A stretch of 64,000 bases of DNA from Dichetophora obliterata (Eukaryota > Arthropoda > Insecta > Diptera > Sciomyzidae): the NCBI GenBank assembly GCA_963920525.1, contig OY986436.1:31847574-31911573 (forward strand), read 5' to 3'. Positions 11,498 to 22,639 of the stretch are shown piece after piece. Within the stretch, counting starts at the first letter, position 1, and each line of letters opens with the position of its first letter. A program made the translations under genes and the position numbers. The notes beneath the pieces were generated by a model, which did no database searches, was not told where the DNA came from, and saw only the letters and a program-made list of their open reading frames with translations.

Positions 11498-11530
<33 letters not shown>
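11485..11530. repeat. TG microsatellite, retrotransposon target arm
   Basis: A (TG)n run with interspersed GA steps abuts the 5' end of the Waldo-like element. A matching TG-rich arm lies at 8275-8294 on the other side. Confidence 0.95.
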
Positions 11531-12565
11531 TTGGACTTAATATTATATGTATTTAATGTATATTTAATAATTAATTAATGTATTTAATAATTAGGCAAAT
11601 AGATAAGTCACAATAAATTGAAAAGAATCAAAGTTATTTTCTAATTTCCATAAATGTTGATATGTGTGGGTGTAATGTATTTATTTATTAATTAGACAAA
11701 TGAAAACTAATTTACAATAATTCAAATAATGGTTTAAAGTTATTTATGGTTTTACAGGTGTGCATATGTGCAATTAAAGTAAATGAATAATAAAATAATA
11801 AAATAATTCATGTAATAAATTAAAGTTTATAGTTTCAAAAGTTAAGGAAAATAATTTTAGGATGTAATGAAACTTTCAGTGTAAAATTTAGTTATTACAG
11901 CGTAAAAATAAGTTTAGTGGAACCGGAAATATTAGCCTATACCACATTATCCTCCTAAACCATAATACCCGAAGTTCCTCTACTATGCATATATTTTCTT
12001 GCTGTCGCAGCGCTATGCTTTGTTTCGCTTTGCGAAGAAGTCAATTCTTCGAAATAAATTTTAAACATGAATAAAAGTATAAAATTCTTTTAGTAATTTT
12101 GTAAATGCCTTCATTTATGCCCTTTATTATTTATCATATATCCATTATATATATTTTTTAATTCCAAGGTAATTGATCTGAAGAAGTATTATTGATCTCG
12201 TCGGAGGTGACATGCACCTGGGCTTTAGCCAAAGGGGCTTTTCGGGTTTCCCGAGGATCGAGATTTTTATAAAAATTAATGCATTTAAAAAAATATTTCA
12301 TTGAATCACTTTACTATGTTCTAAAAATACTTAACAAATCATATACTGAAGTTGCGTTTATGGTCTTTGACCATATGATCAGGAACTGTAAGAATAAGAA
12401 TTACTTTGCTACCGATGTTGCCAAGAACATGGTGAGGCTAAATGTAAAAATGAATTATATTGCCGAAATTGCTCTTTCAGGGGACTGCTATCGACGCATT
12501 TATTGTTATCGATGGATTTTCCAATTTATAGAAGATAGTTGAATGTCAAAATTCTAGACATTAAT
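11531..12565. other. AT-rich spacer sharing sequence with 19820-20040
   Basis: No gene is supported. A segment near 11980-12180 (TTTTCTTGC...GCTATG, then AATTCCAAGGTAATT) resembles the stretch at 19860-19990, suggesting a dispersed or duplicated spacer. The open frame at 12279-12542 encodes no domain I recognise. Confidence 0.4.
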
Positions 12566-12569
12566 GAGC

Positions 12570-12720
12570 ATAAAAATTTTGCACTTAAACTTTCAGAGAG
12601 CATATGCAGTCATGTGTGATCCTTGGACAGTTCTTGTTAGAAAATGGCACTGATTCAGGAGCCTTATGCAACCCATGGTTGTATCAGAGGCCTGACCCAT
12701 GGTTGTATCAAACTAAGCAT
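12570..12720 (+). pseudogene. R1/LOA-type endonuclease fragment
   Basis: In one frame a short stretch reads ALIQEPYATHGCIRGL-like residues, the conserved N-terminal block of R1/LOA-group endonucleases (typically IQEP...G.v.GL). Homologous DNA at 63070-63235 (minus) has the same block in a cleaner frame. Stops and frame changes interrupt this copy. It abuts the 3' flank of gene A, whose homology to units B and C ends at about 12715. Confidence 0.5.
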
Positions 12721-12966
12721 CAACGCAATGTCCACCTAATTTTCTAAAGCACTTTTTTACAATCAATTGCAAACACAAAAGATAACTTGAGGATAATTCT
12801 TGTACGCAGTTGCAAAATAATGGTTTTGCATGTGTATTTTGTTTTTAAAATATAAATTTCGATGCAGTGAGTGTTGTTTGAGTTCTTATTGCAAAAATTT
12901 ATCGTAATTCTTTTTCCACCTAAAGAAGGAACATACAGTATTGTTCACTTAATTTAATTTATAAAT

Positions 12967-12972
12967 TTTATT
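12967..12972 (-). terminator. Polyadenylation signal of gene A
   Basis: AATAAA on the minus strand, about 225 bases beyond the gene A stop codon and conserved in position with the gene B signal. Confidence 0.65.
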
Positions 12973-13194
12973 AAGAACTTTTACATAAATTCTGAAAATT
13001 TGGCAAAGAACCAGCGTCACACAAAAAGTAGAAAAAAAATAGAAAATATATAGAACAAAATATACAATTAAGTGATACACATTGTAAGAGATAAATAACA
13101 AAAGTTTATCTAAGCTTAGTGTTTAAGATAAAAAGTATTTAACAACAATAAATACAAAAGATTTTTGTAGTTATTTTGTGTCCAATGAATAATA

Positions 13195-13534
13195 CTAAGC
13201 TGTTGTTATAGGATCAATCAATGCATGATGTATTTGTTCCTTTATTGATTTCATAACAATGCCGTGTACTACTGCTGCTCCTTTCTCTAAAGCGCCTTCT
13301 ATTCCATCGCAAATTGTTTTTAATAGATCTTTTAATAATTCTATAGGCATAGTTTTAAAATACTCAAGGACTACATTATTAAGTCCTTCCTGTATTTCTT
13401 TGATCGCGTGAAGTTTTGAAGTGTTTATTACTTCAGCCATTTTGGTTTGTATAACTTCGTCCGCTGCTTTTTCATCTGCTTCTGCTTTTTCTAGTGCTGT
13501 TGTTGCTTCTGCTGCTACTTTCTCTATTGCATCA
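13195..13534 (-). CDS. Gene A exon 2: body of a secreted Ala/Lys/Glu-rich protein
   Basis: This exon follows a TTTTTTTCTTATTTTCAG acceptor and contributes one base to a split codon, then DAIEKVAAEATTALEK and so on to a TAG stop. Joined to exon 1 (17161-17249) it gives 142 residues. The body is free of membrane segments after the signal peptide and is built of alanine-rich amphipathic helix, with a conserved core containing KLHAIKEIQEGLNNVV and KGAAVVHGIVMKSIKE. There is a single Cys (TICDG). Gene B has the same exon structure and core. I do not recognise the family; a secreted helical peptide precursor such as a salivary, reproductive-tract or haemolymph protein is possible, but that is inference. 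Both splice sites, the frame and the polyadenylation signal are intact, so I call it functional. Confidence 0.82.
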
Positions 13535-13826
13535 CTGAAAATAAGAAAAAAAATATTAATTTTAGTATTGTACTTTACGTGCATTAGGTACATATATTAA
13601 GAGCAAACGTTGAGTCTTATAGAAAACATAAAAAAACTTTAAATCTTAAAAAACCAATACTAACTGCATCTTTATTTATAACGAAACGAAGGCGAAACGT
13701 GGTGCGAGACACGGTTAGCAATATATTTTTCCATATCAAAAAGTATTGTTGCTCGTTTCTTTCTCAAGCATAAAATTTATGTGTGAGTAACAATAAATAT
13801 GTGTTGGGTCGCCATATTGGTACCAA

Positions 13827-14510
13827 TAAGTGTTGCCAGGTTAGGGGATTTCCCCCTAGATTTAGAGGTTTTTGAACTGTGTTGAGGGATTTTAGGGGTA
13901 ATGAAACTTTACGGTTTTTTAGGGAGATTTAATGTTTTTAGGGGTTTTTAGGAGTAGAAAAATGTTTCTTTGGAAATAAAGTTTTCTTATTTTTCCTTAA
14001 AATTATACTAAAAAAATTTTAAAAAAAAGATATTTGGTTTCTTGGGTATTTCAGCAACACTTTACAAAAACGCTGAATTAACAGCACTTCAAATAAATTA
14101 CCACTAATTTTTCACTTCACTTCAAACTACTTCGCGCTATACTTGCAATTGATTGATTCTGTGTAAAAACTAAAAACAAAGCAAGTGCGGGAAAAACTAC
14201 AGACAAAAAATATATGCCTAAAAATATATAAGAAAGTGAAAGACGGAGCCTTCTTTCAAAAGTAAGACTTCATTTTAAAGTCAATTTCACATTGGAAAAT
14301 TGAGAATTATGAAGCAAATTTTTGCCTTTTTTTAAAGACGTCCAACAGCTCAGCCCTTTAAATACATAGGTTTGCACTGCAGTTGCACTACTTCTCAGTT
14401 GCCCGCTATGCATTTTTTGTATGTTTTTCGAAAAAAATTTTTAGGGGAATTTTAGGGGAATTTGAAATCCATTCAAGGGGTAAATGGCGAAAGGCACCAC
14501 TGCCAGCACT
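13827..14510. mobile_element. hAT-like MITE in the gene A intron
   Basis: GGTACCAA flanks it on both sides (13819-13826 and 14511-14518), an 8-bp duplication that is itself nearly palindromic. Termini are related inverted repeats (AAGTGTTGCCAG and AGTGCTGGCAG). The interior is non-coding and has repeated TTAGGGG phrases. Eight-base duplication suggests hAT. Confidence 0.7.
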
Positions 14511-15083
14511 GGTACCAATGCTATAGATAACGTTTGGATATGAAACTTCTTCATGCAAGAAGATTTTTGATTACTTGCAATATATTTATTTTATCGAGCA
14601 AATTTTAATATTACTTTCAAAAATTACGAATTGAGCATTCTTCCATTGTCTATTAATAAAGAAATGTTTTAACATTGACGTTCTTTTGACGAAGCCGCAG
14701 TTTCAGGATATTTTTTACTTCATTCCCGAAAGGATTCCAGAAAAAAAACCAACCAAAAATTATGTTGGGATTGTACAAATTTCTGGCGTTAAGACTGCAT
14801 TTCCATCCATCACTCCAAAAAAAAAGCTAGTAAGGAATTATCTTTAACTGTTATTTTATAAGTTATGCATGTTTTGAAAGTTTGATGACCCCTAACGTTT
14901 GATAAAAGTTTGGGTGTTGGTTCATTCAATTTTGATAAAACTCAAATGCAGTACACGTTTAAGATATACATATTTTTATGAAACTTATAAAAGTAATGCT
15001 ATTTCAATGACATTACTTTGTATGGGAGATTGGTCGAGTTTTAATACGGTTTACCCAAATTTCTTACTCAAACTGACATTTAC

Positions 15084-15357
15084 AGCCCAATTCTGGCAAT
15101 TTGACTATTGTCAACCAGTATTTTTTATATGTTAATGTGTTTTGCTGTAATTTTTTTATTTCAAAACAAAATTGGAAGCTCAAAAAATTAAATTTTTTAA
15201 TGAATTTGTCAATATCTGAAAAGCAATTGATAATTTTTATCAAAATTTATTATTTTTGAGTTTAAAATTTTGCTTTAAAATAAAAAAATTACAGCAAGCA
15301 CATAGAACTATCAAAAATACTAGTTGATTAGTATTGTCAAGTTGCCAGAATAGGGCT
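15084..15357. mobile_element. Palindromic MITE, AGCCC(A/T)ATTCTGGCAA family, copy 1
   Basis: The left end (CAGCCCAATTCTGGCAA) and right end (TTGCCAGAATAGGGCT) are inverted repeats, and the arms fold over most of the 274 bp. A second copy lies at 15703-15973. Confidence 0.75.
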
Positions 15358-15498
15358 CTTAATATTTAAAGCAGTGGTTCTCAAATGGTGAGCGTGAGTC
15401 GTTTTCAGGGAAGGCGCAAGAAATTTTCAGCAAATAATCTTCTGATTTCTCACTTTAACACCCTTTCGCCAGAAAAATTTTAATATATAAGCTGCTTC

Positions 15499-15702
15499 GT
15501 GATCCATTTAGTGAAGAGTGATTTATGTGCCAAACGTCAGTTTTCTCTTATAATTTGTGAGGAGTTTTGGTCAAAATATCGCTTAATTTATCCTCTGGTT
15601 AGTGCAGAAACAGTACGCCTTTTACTGATTTCCTCCAAATTTTTGTGTGAGTCATGTTTCTCAGCTTTATTAAATATAAAAAAAAAAATAGATCAAGACT
15701 AA
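15499..15702 (+). pseudogene. hAT transposase C-terminal (dimerisation) fragment
   Basis: The frame reads EEFWSKYRLIYPLV, then a run ending KFLCESCFSALLNIK. This is the hATC dimerisation region, where CE.GFS.L..IK is conserved; here the usual Gly is Cys. The rest of the transposase is missing and the frame is cut by the MITE that begins at 15703. Nonfunctional. Confidence 0.75.
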
Positions 15703-15973
15703 CAGCCCCATTCTGGCAAAGTGATAATTGTTACCCAGTATTTTTAAAATTTATATCTGTTTGTTGTAATTTTTTGATTTCAAAACAAAATTTTAAGCTC
15801 AAAAATAATAAATTTTGACAAATATTGTCACTTGCTTTTTAGATAGTTACAATTTCATTACAAAATTTTGTTTTTTGAACTTAAAATTTTGTTTTGAAAT
15901 CAAAAAATTACAACAAACACATAGAAATTTTAAAAACACTGGGTAACAATTGTCACTTTGCCAGAATCGGGCT
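15703..15973. mobile_element. Palindromic MITE, AGCCC(A/C)ATTCTGGCAA family, copy 2
   Basis: Ends CAGCCCCATTCTGGCAAA and TTTGCCAGAATCGGGCT are inverted, followed inward by matched arms. It interrupts the hAT relic. Two members of one family lie within 900 bp. Confidence 0.75.
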
Positions 15974-16094
15974 TTTAATGTCGAAAATGATCTCAGGTGC
16001 ACTTTAAGTAAGTAGCAGTAAGTAGCAGAATATATCTAGCAGATATATAAAAAAAAGTGATGTTTTAGGCCAATTTCAATATAAATAAATAAGT

Positions 16095-16310
16095 TTAATA
16101 TGTTGTGAAGGTTTTTGACCATTACTACTGTTCAATTGCAATTTTGAAATGTAAACTAAAAATTCAATTCTTTACCGACGTTTTGTCACTTATTTTAACA
16201 GAATATTTAACAATTTATCAAAACAATTAAACATTAAAACACTTAGTTTACATTTAAAAATTACAACTGAGCAGTAATGGTAAAACCTTCACATTATATT
16301 AAAATAAAAT
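16095..16310. repeat. Palindrome of about 215 bp, likely a MITE
   Basis: TGTGAAGGTTTTTGACCATTAC on the left is mirrored by GTAATGGTAAAACCTTCACA on the right, around an AT-rich centre. It has no coding capacity and lies inside the hAT relic. Confidence 0.65.
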
Positions 16311-16599
16311 ATAAAAAACTATTTGTTTAACAAATTTGTAAACAATCACATTAACATTTTTATAAAAAGTTTTTTTAAAAAGTTTTTTTTCATGTTAAAT
16401 GTTATGAATCATTTTTAAAAATTTTACTAAAATATGCTTTTTAAAACCAATGAAGATAAAAACTAATTATCTAAAACACGAAAATTTATTGAACTTGAAA
16501 AAAATTTTGGAAGGGGGGCACGAGTTTGTCGTGAACATAGAAAAGGAGGCGCTTCTAAAAACATTTGAAAACCACTGGCTTAAGTCTTATCCACATACT

Positions 16600-17110
16600 T
16601 TTAATTCAATAAATTAATGTCTGTGGAACTTTTATTGACTTACATGTCTTTTCTAGACCTGTTAATCCTATATACTATTTTGACAAGTTTTAAATATATT
16701 ATTAAAACTTGAGACCAAATCCTATGTGCAAAATTTCAAGTCATAACATAAGTTTTTGTGGCATTTATTTGGATTTTGCGATTTTGTTAAAGTTACTTTG
16801 TATGATAAGTAGGCGCCGTTTTCATCCGATTTTGACATATTTAAACTTTATGTTGAATATTTTACTTCAAGGCTTAAGTGCAAATTCTAAGTAACTTTGT
16901 ATGGAAAGAAGGCGTGAATTCCATCCGATTTTTCTCATTTTCGAACTTGATCTCCGTTTTTTTAATATATGCACATATACCACATATCTCAATGCGATAG
17001 CTTTCAAATTGCGGTTGTTATTGTGTCGACAGACGGATAGACAGAAGAACAGTCAGCTGCCACGCATCCTTATCGCCATTACAAACGGATTGACAAAGTT
17101 AATAAACCCC
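16600..17110 (-). repeat. Shared intron repeat, gene A copy
   Basis: On the minus strand this part of the gene A intron matches the gene B intron at 30740-31300 in the same gene-relative orientation. It contains a GTCTGTCTATCCGTCTG-like run and several diverged units with ATACAAAGTTACTTTG and AATCGGATGGAA. It resembles a non-coding transposon with internal diverged tandem units. The homologous remainder of the intron is at 14790-15075. Confidence 0.7.
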
Positions 17111-17160
17111 TTAAGCAGTACGCTTGGGGTTATAAAAAAAAGTTAAAAAATTGTACATAC

Positions 17161-17249
17161 ACTTTTGGTATTTCCAGCAGCGGTTCAGATGTCACTCGAT
17201 CGAAGATTTGCACAAGCACTATGGCTAATAAGACAATGCTCAGTTTCAT
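17161..17249 (-). CDS. Gene A exon 1: start codon and signal peptide
   Basis: The ATG at 17249-17247 begins MKLSIVLLAIVLVQIFDRVT, a classical signal peptide with a Lys near the start and a hydrophobic core. Cleavage is predicted after VTS, leaving EPLLEIPK. The exon ends AAAAGT before a GTATGT donor at 17160. Two bases remain for the split codon, which matches the single-base phase of the acceptor at 13534. Gene B has an exon of exactly the same length (89 nt) and phase. The predicted product is secreted. Confidence 0.82.
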
Positions 17250-17299
17250 GATTTTGTTTAATGATATTTAACGTAACTCTCACACTACTGATTATTTTG

Positions 17300-17340
17300 A
17301 TATGTTCTGAAAAATTGGTTGCACCGCTATTTAAAGGCGA
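17300..17340 (-). promoter_or_regulatory. Gene A core promoter
   Basis: On the minus strand, TTTAAATAG (17335-17327) lies 27 bases before the A of a TCAG initiator-like motif (17310-17307). The start codon follows about 59 bases later. The same arrangement and spacing is kept in gene B. Confidence 0.65.
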
Positions 17341-18159
17341 AAATTTGTATTGCTGGCACCAAAAGAAAACGCAAACGTTTGCGAACCTTATTTATTAGAA
17401 CTTATTTGCTAAAAAAATATTAAAATAAAATATAAGCGATTAAATCGACATTGTTTAAAACATCTCAGTCAAATGTCAGTCAAATGAGTTAGTATGGAAA
17501 TTTTTGAGATAATCGTTAGTATTTTGTATATTTATCGCACTTGATCAAATAACAGTGTTATTTTCATTAATTTTTTAAGATGTGTGCACAGTTGAACCTT
17601 CATTGAAAGTACGTTGGTATTTGTATTTTCATTTGCCCTTTTCACAAAAAAATTGAGCAACTTAGGAACAAATAGAAACATTTAAAAAATACCAGAATAC
17701 TGTCTAAATAGTTGTATATAATGAACGAGATGAACGGCTGTTGCCTGGCTGTTGCTAAGTATGTACAAATTAAAAAGATCAGTTTGTAATTCTATTGCTA
17801 CTTTCTTAGAAAACTTTTCATTTAATGCTTTTTATAAAATATAAATTATTTGTAATTTAAACAAAGTGAGCCATTAAAGTAATGCTTTAAATACGCATAT
17901 TTTATCGTCTAAAGCAAAGAGAAGAAACTACTTGGGTATTCCTAATCGAGATCACGCTAAGTAATATAGTAAATAGTTTTTGAAAGTACTTTTTGTTTTA
18001 CAACTAAAAAGTTTTACAATCAAAACATACCGAAATTGTAATGACTTCTGAAAATTGGGCTTTACTACTGTGCTACTATGTCCACTTTTGGTACAGCTGC
18101 TGACAATAACAATGCAAACTATGTAAATTACTAATCTTATGTCTTATACTGTCAAAATA

Positions 18160-18462
18160 GGTGGCGGCCGTAGCTTACTGGTAGTTTGCGTTGCCCGTAA
18201 ACTAAAGAACCCCGGTTCAAACCCCAGCTTAGACAGAATGTTTTTTCAATTAAATAAATATTTATGTTTGGCTGCCACCTCTCTGCAGACAATGGAAAAT
18301 CTCAGAGAGTAAAAATTGCCATGTAAAGTCGTTTGGAGTCGGCATAAAATTTCAGGTCTAGTTCTTGATAATACGAGTATTTGTTCAAACATTTAATTAC
18401 ACGCACAACACAAATGATCAAAAAAAGCTAGGTCAAAGTCCTTGCAAGGGCTGAAATGGCCA
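18160..18462 (+). mobile_element. tRNA-derived SINE, copy 1
   Basis: The head GGTGGCGGCCGTAGCTTACT has an A-box-like phrase and about 45 bases on a B box (GGTTCAAACCC). The body ends GCTGAAATGGCC. Copies lie at 46538-46893 and, inverted, at 29053-29325. Its flanks match those of the 29-kb copy, so these two descend from one insertion copied with the gene unit. Confidence 0.75.
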
Positions 18463-18509
18463 ATTAATTTTGTTTGCTATGAAAATGTAGGGATATATAT
18501 TTTTTTATT

Positions 18510-18660
18510 GATTTGTGGGCGGTAAAGTGGGCCTGCGACACAATTACCAATACAGTGGCCGCCACCTAATTCTATTGAATAGTTGTGTCAAACTTGCTTG
18601 ATAAAGATTTGTATTAAGAAGATACATACAGACATTTTACTCTATATTTAAATTAAAGTG
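18510..18660 (-). repeat. Distal upstream end of the gene A unit
   Basis: Read on the minus strand it matches 21500-21655 (upstream of unit C) and, for its inner part, 28930-29000 (upstream of gene B). It marks the outer limit of the duplicated gene unit and makes units A and C an inverted pair. Confidence 0.65.
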
Positions 18661-19007
18661 CCTCACAAAATGAAGTTTTACGACTCGACCCCCTCACAAT
18701 AAACTTTATTTTATGTAATGATGATTCCCCAAATATTTCGGCTCTCGCGACAGCCGTCAGTTGCTAGAACGTTTCGAAAAAACCACTAAAAATCGGGTTT
18801 CATATGGATAATTTTTTTGTTATGATATTTTTATTACGAATAATTGTCACAAATAGTGTAAATCAAGAAATACAGAGTTCTGCATCAAAATTTTTAGGAA
18901 CTTTGCCCTAACACAAAAGATATTTAGTTTTTTGAATATTTTATTTTTTGCAATTTTTAACCCTTTGTTGCAAGGGATTGCAAAAAATCAATCCCAGGAT
19001 TAGTTCG

Positions 19008-19545
19008 GAATTGAAAATTTTAAGATAAAAAATAATTCAAAACGTTTTTAATACAATTTCTTATTATTTAATACTTAAAACTAAAAAATGTAAATTAATT
19101 AATTTATAAATCAACAAAAACAAAACAAAACAAAGCAAAACATATTAAGGGTACTCACAACTCCTTGTTTTCGGAGTAGTTGACAAACCCCTTGGTATTG
19201 ATACTATACTTTATCAAGGGGTTTAAATATTTTTTGTTGTTTTACTACAAATCACTTTACTTTTAAAGTATTTTAAAGTATTTTAAAGTATTTTAAGATA
19301 CAAAATAATTCAAAACGTTTTTAAAACAATTTATTACTTAAAACTAAAAAATGTAAATTAAATAATTTATAAATCAACAAAAACAAAACAAAGCAAAGCA
19401 AAGCATATTAAGGGTACTCACAATTCCTTGTTTTCAGAGTAGTTGACAAACCCCTTGGTATTGATACTATACTTTATCAAGGGGTTTAAATATTTTTTGT
19501 TGTTTTACTACAAATCACTTTACTTCTAAAGTAAAGTGATTTTGT
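19008..19545 (+). repeat. Direct duplication of a 265-bp unit
   Basis: The phrases AAAATAATTCAAAACGTTTT, AGGGTACTCACAA and CAAACCCCTTGGTATTG occur twice, near 19020-19200 and 19300-19470. A diverged relative is at 2395-2650, where the full MITE 2516-2936 begins. Confidence 0.8.
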
Positions 19546-20057
19546 TGTGTATGTGTATCTTGTGTAGGTTGGTCTTGTGTAGTGCACAGACACCACATGT
19601 ATCTCATATTTTATTTATCAAAAACCATCAATATCATTATTACTAATTGGAGCACAAACCAATATTGTTTTTGACAGTGTTAAAATTGTATAAACAGAAT
19701 TTTAATGGAGTTTACTCTTCAAGACGCAATTTCATAGAAAGCTCGTATTATGAAAATTATTATAATTATATACCAACATTTGTTGAAACCAACGATAAAA
19801 TACCAATAAAATACAACCAGTAGCAATTACCTTGATATCTTTCGTCACTAGCAAACAACAACAATACTATGCATTTTTTTTCTTGCAGTGCTATTTTTTT
19901 TTTTAAATATCAAAGAACTAAAGCATGCACCTTTCTTTTACCCCCTTTGTCTTTTATATATATTTTTAAATTCCAAGGTAATTCATTTTTAGAAGTAAAT
20001 TCCAGTATCTCATAGGAGGTACACTTTTTTTTAATTGAAAGCTCAAAGATAAACATA
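19546..20057. other. Spacer duplicated at 23480-24190
   Basis: GTGTATGTGTATCTTGTGTA and GTATAAACAGAATTTT phrases recur in the same order near 23530 and 24145. No gene is seen. Confidence 0.5.
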
Positions 20058-20059
20058 TA

Positions 20060-21358
20060 AAGGGTGGTTAAACTTAAAGGGCCGATGTTTATTTTAAATA
20101 AAACACAAATTATTTAAGAAATTATTGTCATTTCTTTTTATTATGATAATATTGGTATGGTTCAATTATGTATGGAACAAAATATTGGCCAAATGGCCGC
20201 CGCGACCTCGGCGGCACACCTTCATCCGATGGTCCAAATTTTCGATGATGCTGAGGCAAAATTGAGGTTCTATGCCGTTAATGTGCCGAATTATCTCATC
20301 CTTTTGCTCTTGAATTGTTGCTGGCTTATTGATGTACACCTTTTCTTTCAAATAACCCCAAAAAAAGAAGTCAAACAGTGTCAAATCACATGATCTTGGC
20401 GGCCAATTGACATCGCCACCAAGTGAGATAACACGGCCATTGAATTTGTTGCGCAAAAGAGCCATTGACCTGTGTGGCAAGTGGCTCCGGCCTGTTGAAA
20501 CCACATATCGTCCACATCCATATCTTCCAATTCGGGCCATGAAAAGTTCGTTATCATCTCACGATAGCGAACACCATTCACAGTATCTGCCTGACCGGCC
20601 TCATTTTGAAAAAAATACGGCCCGATGATGCCGCCAGCCCATAAACCGCACCAAACAGTCACTCTTTGTGGGTGCATTGGTTTTTCGGCAATCACTATTG
20701 GATTATCATTCGCCCAAATACGGCAATTCTGCTTATTGACGAATCCACTGAGGTGAAAATGTGCTCATCACTGAAGATGGTTTTCTTCGAAAATTGATCA
20801 TCCACTGCTGCCATTTCTTGCCACCATTCTGACCATTGACGACGCTTGGAATGAATGGTCAAGAGGCTTTAGTTCTTGAGTCAATTGCACATTGTAAACG
20901 TGTAAGTGCAAGTCTTTATGCATAATGTTCATCAACGACGAGCGTGAGAGCAATTGTTGGGCACGACGACGAGTTGAGGTAGACGGCTCTTTAGCCAATC
21001 TATCGCAGTATGATATTTATATTTTCTGCATTACGAGCTGTACGAGCATGCACTGGTGTTTTCACATCTCCTACAGACCCGGTTTGTTCAAATTTTTTTA
21101 CGATTTTCCCGATTGTAAGCACATTTAGACGATTAAATTGACCGAAAAAATCACGAAGTGCACAATATGCATTTTGATTTGAATGTCCATTTTCATAATA
21201 AAATTGAATATCTTTTACGCGTTGCTCGATTGTGTATCTTTCCATGGTTCAAATGGAATTAGTCTGAAATTGAAAAATGTCAATTGAAATGCAGAAAAAA
21301 ACTTGACGTTTAGGTGTGGTTCACATTCAACATCGGTCCTTAAAATTTAACCACCCTT
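20060..21358 (-). mobile_element. mariner-type transposon, DD41D (rosa) group
   Basis: Inverted termini AAGGGTGGTTAAACTTAAAG and, on the other end, AAGGGTGGTTAAATTTTAAG enclose 1299 bp, with TA on both sides (20058-20059, 21359-21360). The transposase lies on the minus strand. It belongs to the IS630-Tc1-mariner superfamily; the PPRSCDLT..DFF motif and Asp spacing fit the rosa-like DD41D group first described in Ceratitis. Confidence 0.88.
20166..21245 (-). pseudogene. DD41D mariner transposase, inactive
   Basis: The N terminus MERYTIEQRVKDIQFYYE starts a helix-turn-helix region, followed in other frames by PMHPQRVTVWCGLWAGGIIG, WFQQAGATCH, then GDVNWPPRSCDLT and FFFWGYLKEKVY. The C terminus GGHLANILFHT ends just inside the left terminus. 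The second catalytic Asp is Ala (QQAGA for QQDGA), and at least three frameshifts break the frame. Typical family length is about 345 residues. The element cannot encode an active enzyme. Confidence 0.88.
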
Positions 21359-21499
21359 TATATCAAAACAGTTTTTTTTTTTCTTAAAAGTTGTACCAAT
21401 TTTTTGCATGTAAAAATTCATTTTATTTGCATGTTCGGGGAGCGGAAAATCGAATAAACTTAATAATCTCCCATTCAAGTTAGGCACGGTCTTATAAAC

Positions 21500-22370
21500 A
21501 TACAAAGTAAAATGTCTGTATGTACATATCTTCTTAATACAAATCTTTATCTTTCTACCAATTTGTCAATCAAATTTGACGCAACTATTCAATGGAGTTA
21601 GGCGGCAGTCATGGTATTGGAAATTGTGTAGCAGGCGCACTTTTACCGCACACAAATAAATAACATCAGGCAATAACTTTGCCTAAAAAATTATCAAGAG
21701 AATTAAAAAAAGCCGTAGACGATGCAATACAAAAATACTAGATCTAGGAGCAACAAAAGTACAATGTTCTTATAAATAGAGAAACAAATGCATTGTGCTT
21801 TGATTGATCCTATAATTTTAGCTTAGTATCATTCATATGTAAAAACTACAACCATCTATTGTATTTGTTGCTGTAACATAAATATTATCTAAAACGCTAA
21901 GCTTAGATAAACTTTTGCTTTTCTCTCTTTCTGTCTAATTATTAAAAGATATATGATAAATAAAATTTTTCCAATAAAAACATTCATAGGTATATACAAC
22001 ATTCACTGCATCCAAATTTTTATTTAAAAAACGAAATACACATGCAAAAACAATTCTTTTACGACCGCGCACAAGTTTTTCCTCAAGTTATATGGTTATC
22101 TTCTTGTTTTTGAGCATGCAATTGATTTTATAAAAGTTCGTTAGAAAACTAAATGGATGTTCCATCAACGTTTGGTGGGCCTTTCATGTTATTATAGCTA
22201 TCTACTAAAGTAGTCCGAATATTGGGATTCCCAAAAAGCCACCTTTGGTATCCAATCAAATAAAAAACCACTTCATCTTCCACATTTAAAAAAATTTTAG
22301 GATAGCTAAAATGAAAAATTGTATGCTATAAGCAAAAATTCAGAAAAAAACTAGGAAACATATAAAGGAA
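21500..22370 (+). pseudogene. Unit C: internally deleted copy of the secreted-protein gene
   Basis: 21500-21655 matches the distal upstream region of genes A and B. At about 21660-21673 the sequence jumps directly into the 3' half of exon 2 (TTGCCTAAAAAATTATC...), losing SINE, promoter, exon 1, intron and the 5' half of exon 2. The coding remnant (21674-21834) matches TLPKKLSRELKKAVDDA-like residues, then a frameshift and early stops. The 3' UTR (CTAAGCTTAGATAAACTTTTG) and about 500 bp of 3' flank are kept. It proves a third copy existed in this cluster. Confidence 0.82.
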
Positions 22371-22379
22371 AAACTAGTA

Positions 22380-22560
22380 AGGAATTATCTTCGACTGAAT
22401 TGAAGTTAGAATACCCCAACAGTATACTCTAAATTATGAATGTTTTATAATTTTGATGGCGTCACTTCGTATAGAGGATGGGTGTGATATTCATCCAAAA
22501 TTCAAATGCAGAACCCGTTTAATATATGTAAGATTATGTTTTAAACATGCTATTACTACA
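22380..22560 (+). repeat. Intron-type repeat beside unit C
   Basis: AACTAGTAAGGAATTATCTTCGA and the following sequence match, in the reverse orientation relative to the genes, the repeat in the A and B introns (around 14820-15050 and 31400-31600). This supports it being a mobile repeat and not intron-specific sequence. Confidence 0.55.
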
Positions 22561-22639
22561 CTAATTTCTGTGGAGTTTTTAAAAGTTATGCTTCGGTATT
22601 TCGTTGCAGCGGTAAAATTTTTGTGTAACAATATATAAA

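Larger units (their letters stand above)
15372..16577 (+). mobile_element. hAT transposon relic in the gene A intron
   Basis: Termini CAGTGGTTCTCAAATG and CATTTGAAAACCACTG are typical hAT inverted repeats. The flanking 8-mers are similar but not identical. It holds a piece of hAT transposase (15499-15702) and is broken by a palindromic MITE (15703-15973) and a second palindrome (16095-16310). The corresponding part of the gene B intron lacks it, which confirms the insertion. Confidence 0.8.

Noticed and set aside
12279..12542. Plus-strand frame of 87 codons
   Set aside because: No recognisable domain, AT-rich codons, next to a decayed retrotransposon fragment. A weak integrase-like phrase in another frame was not convincing.
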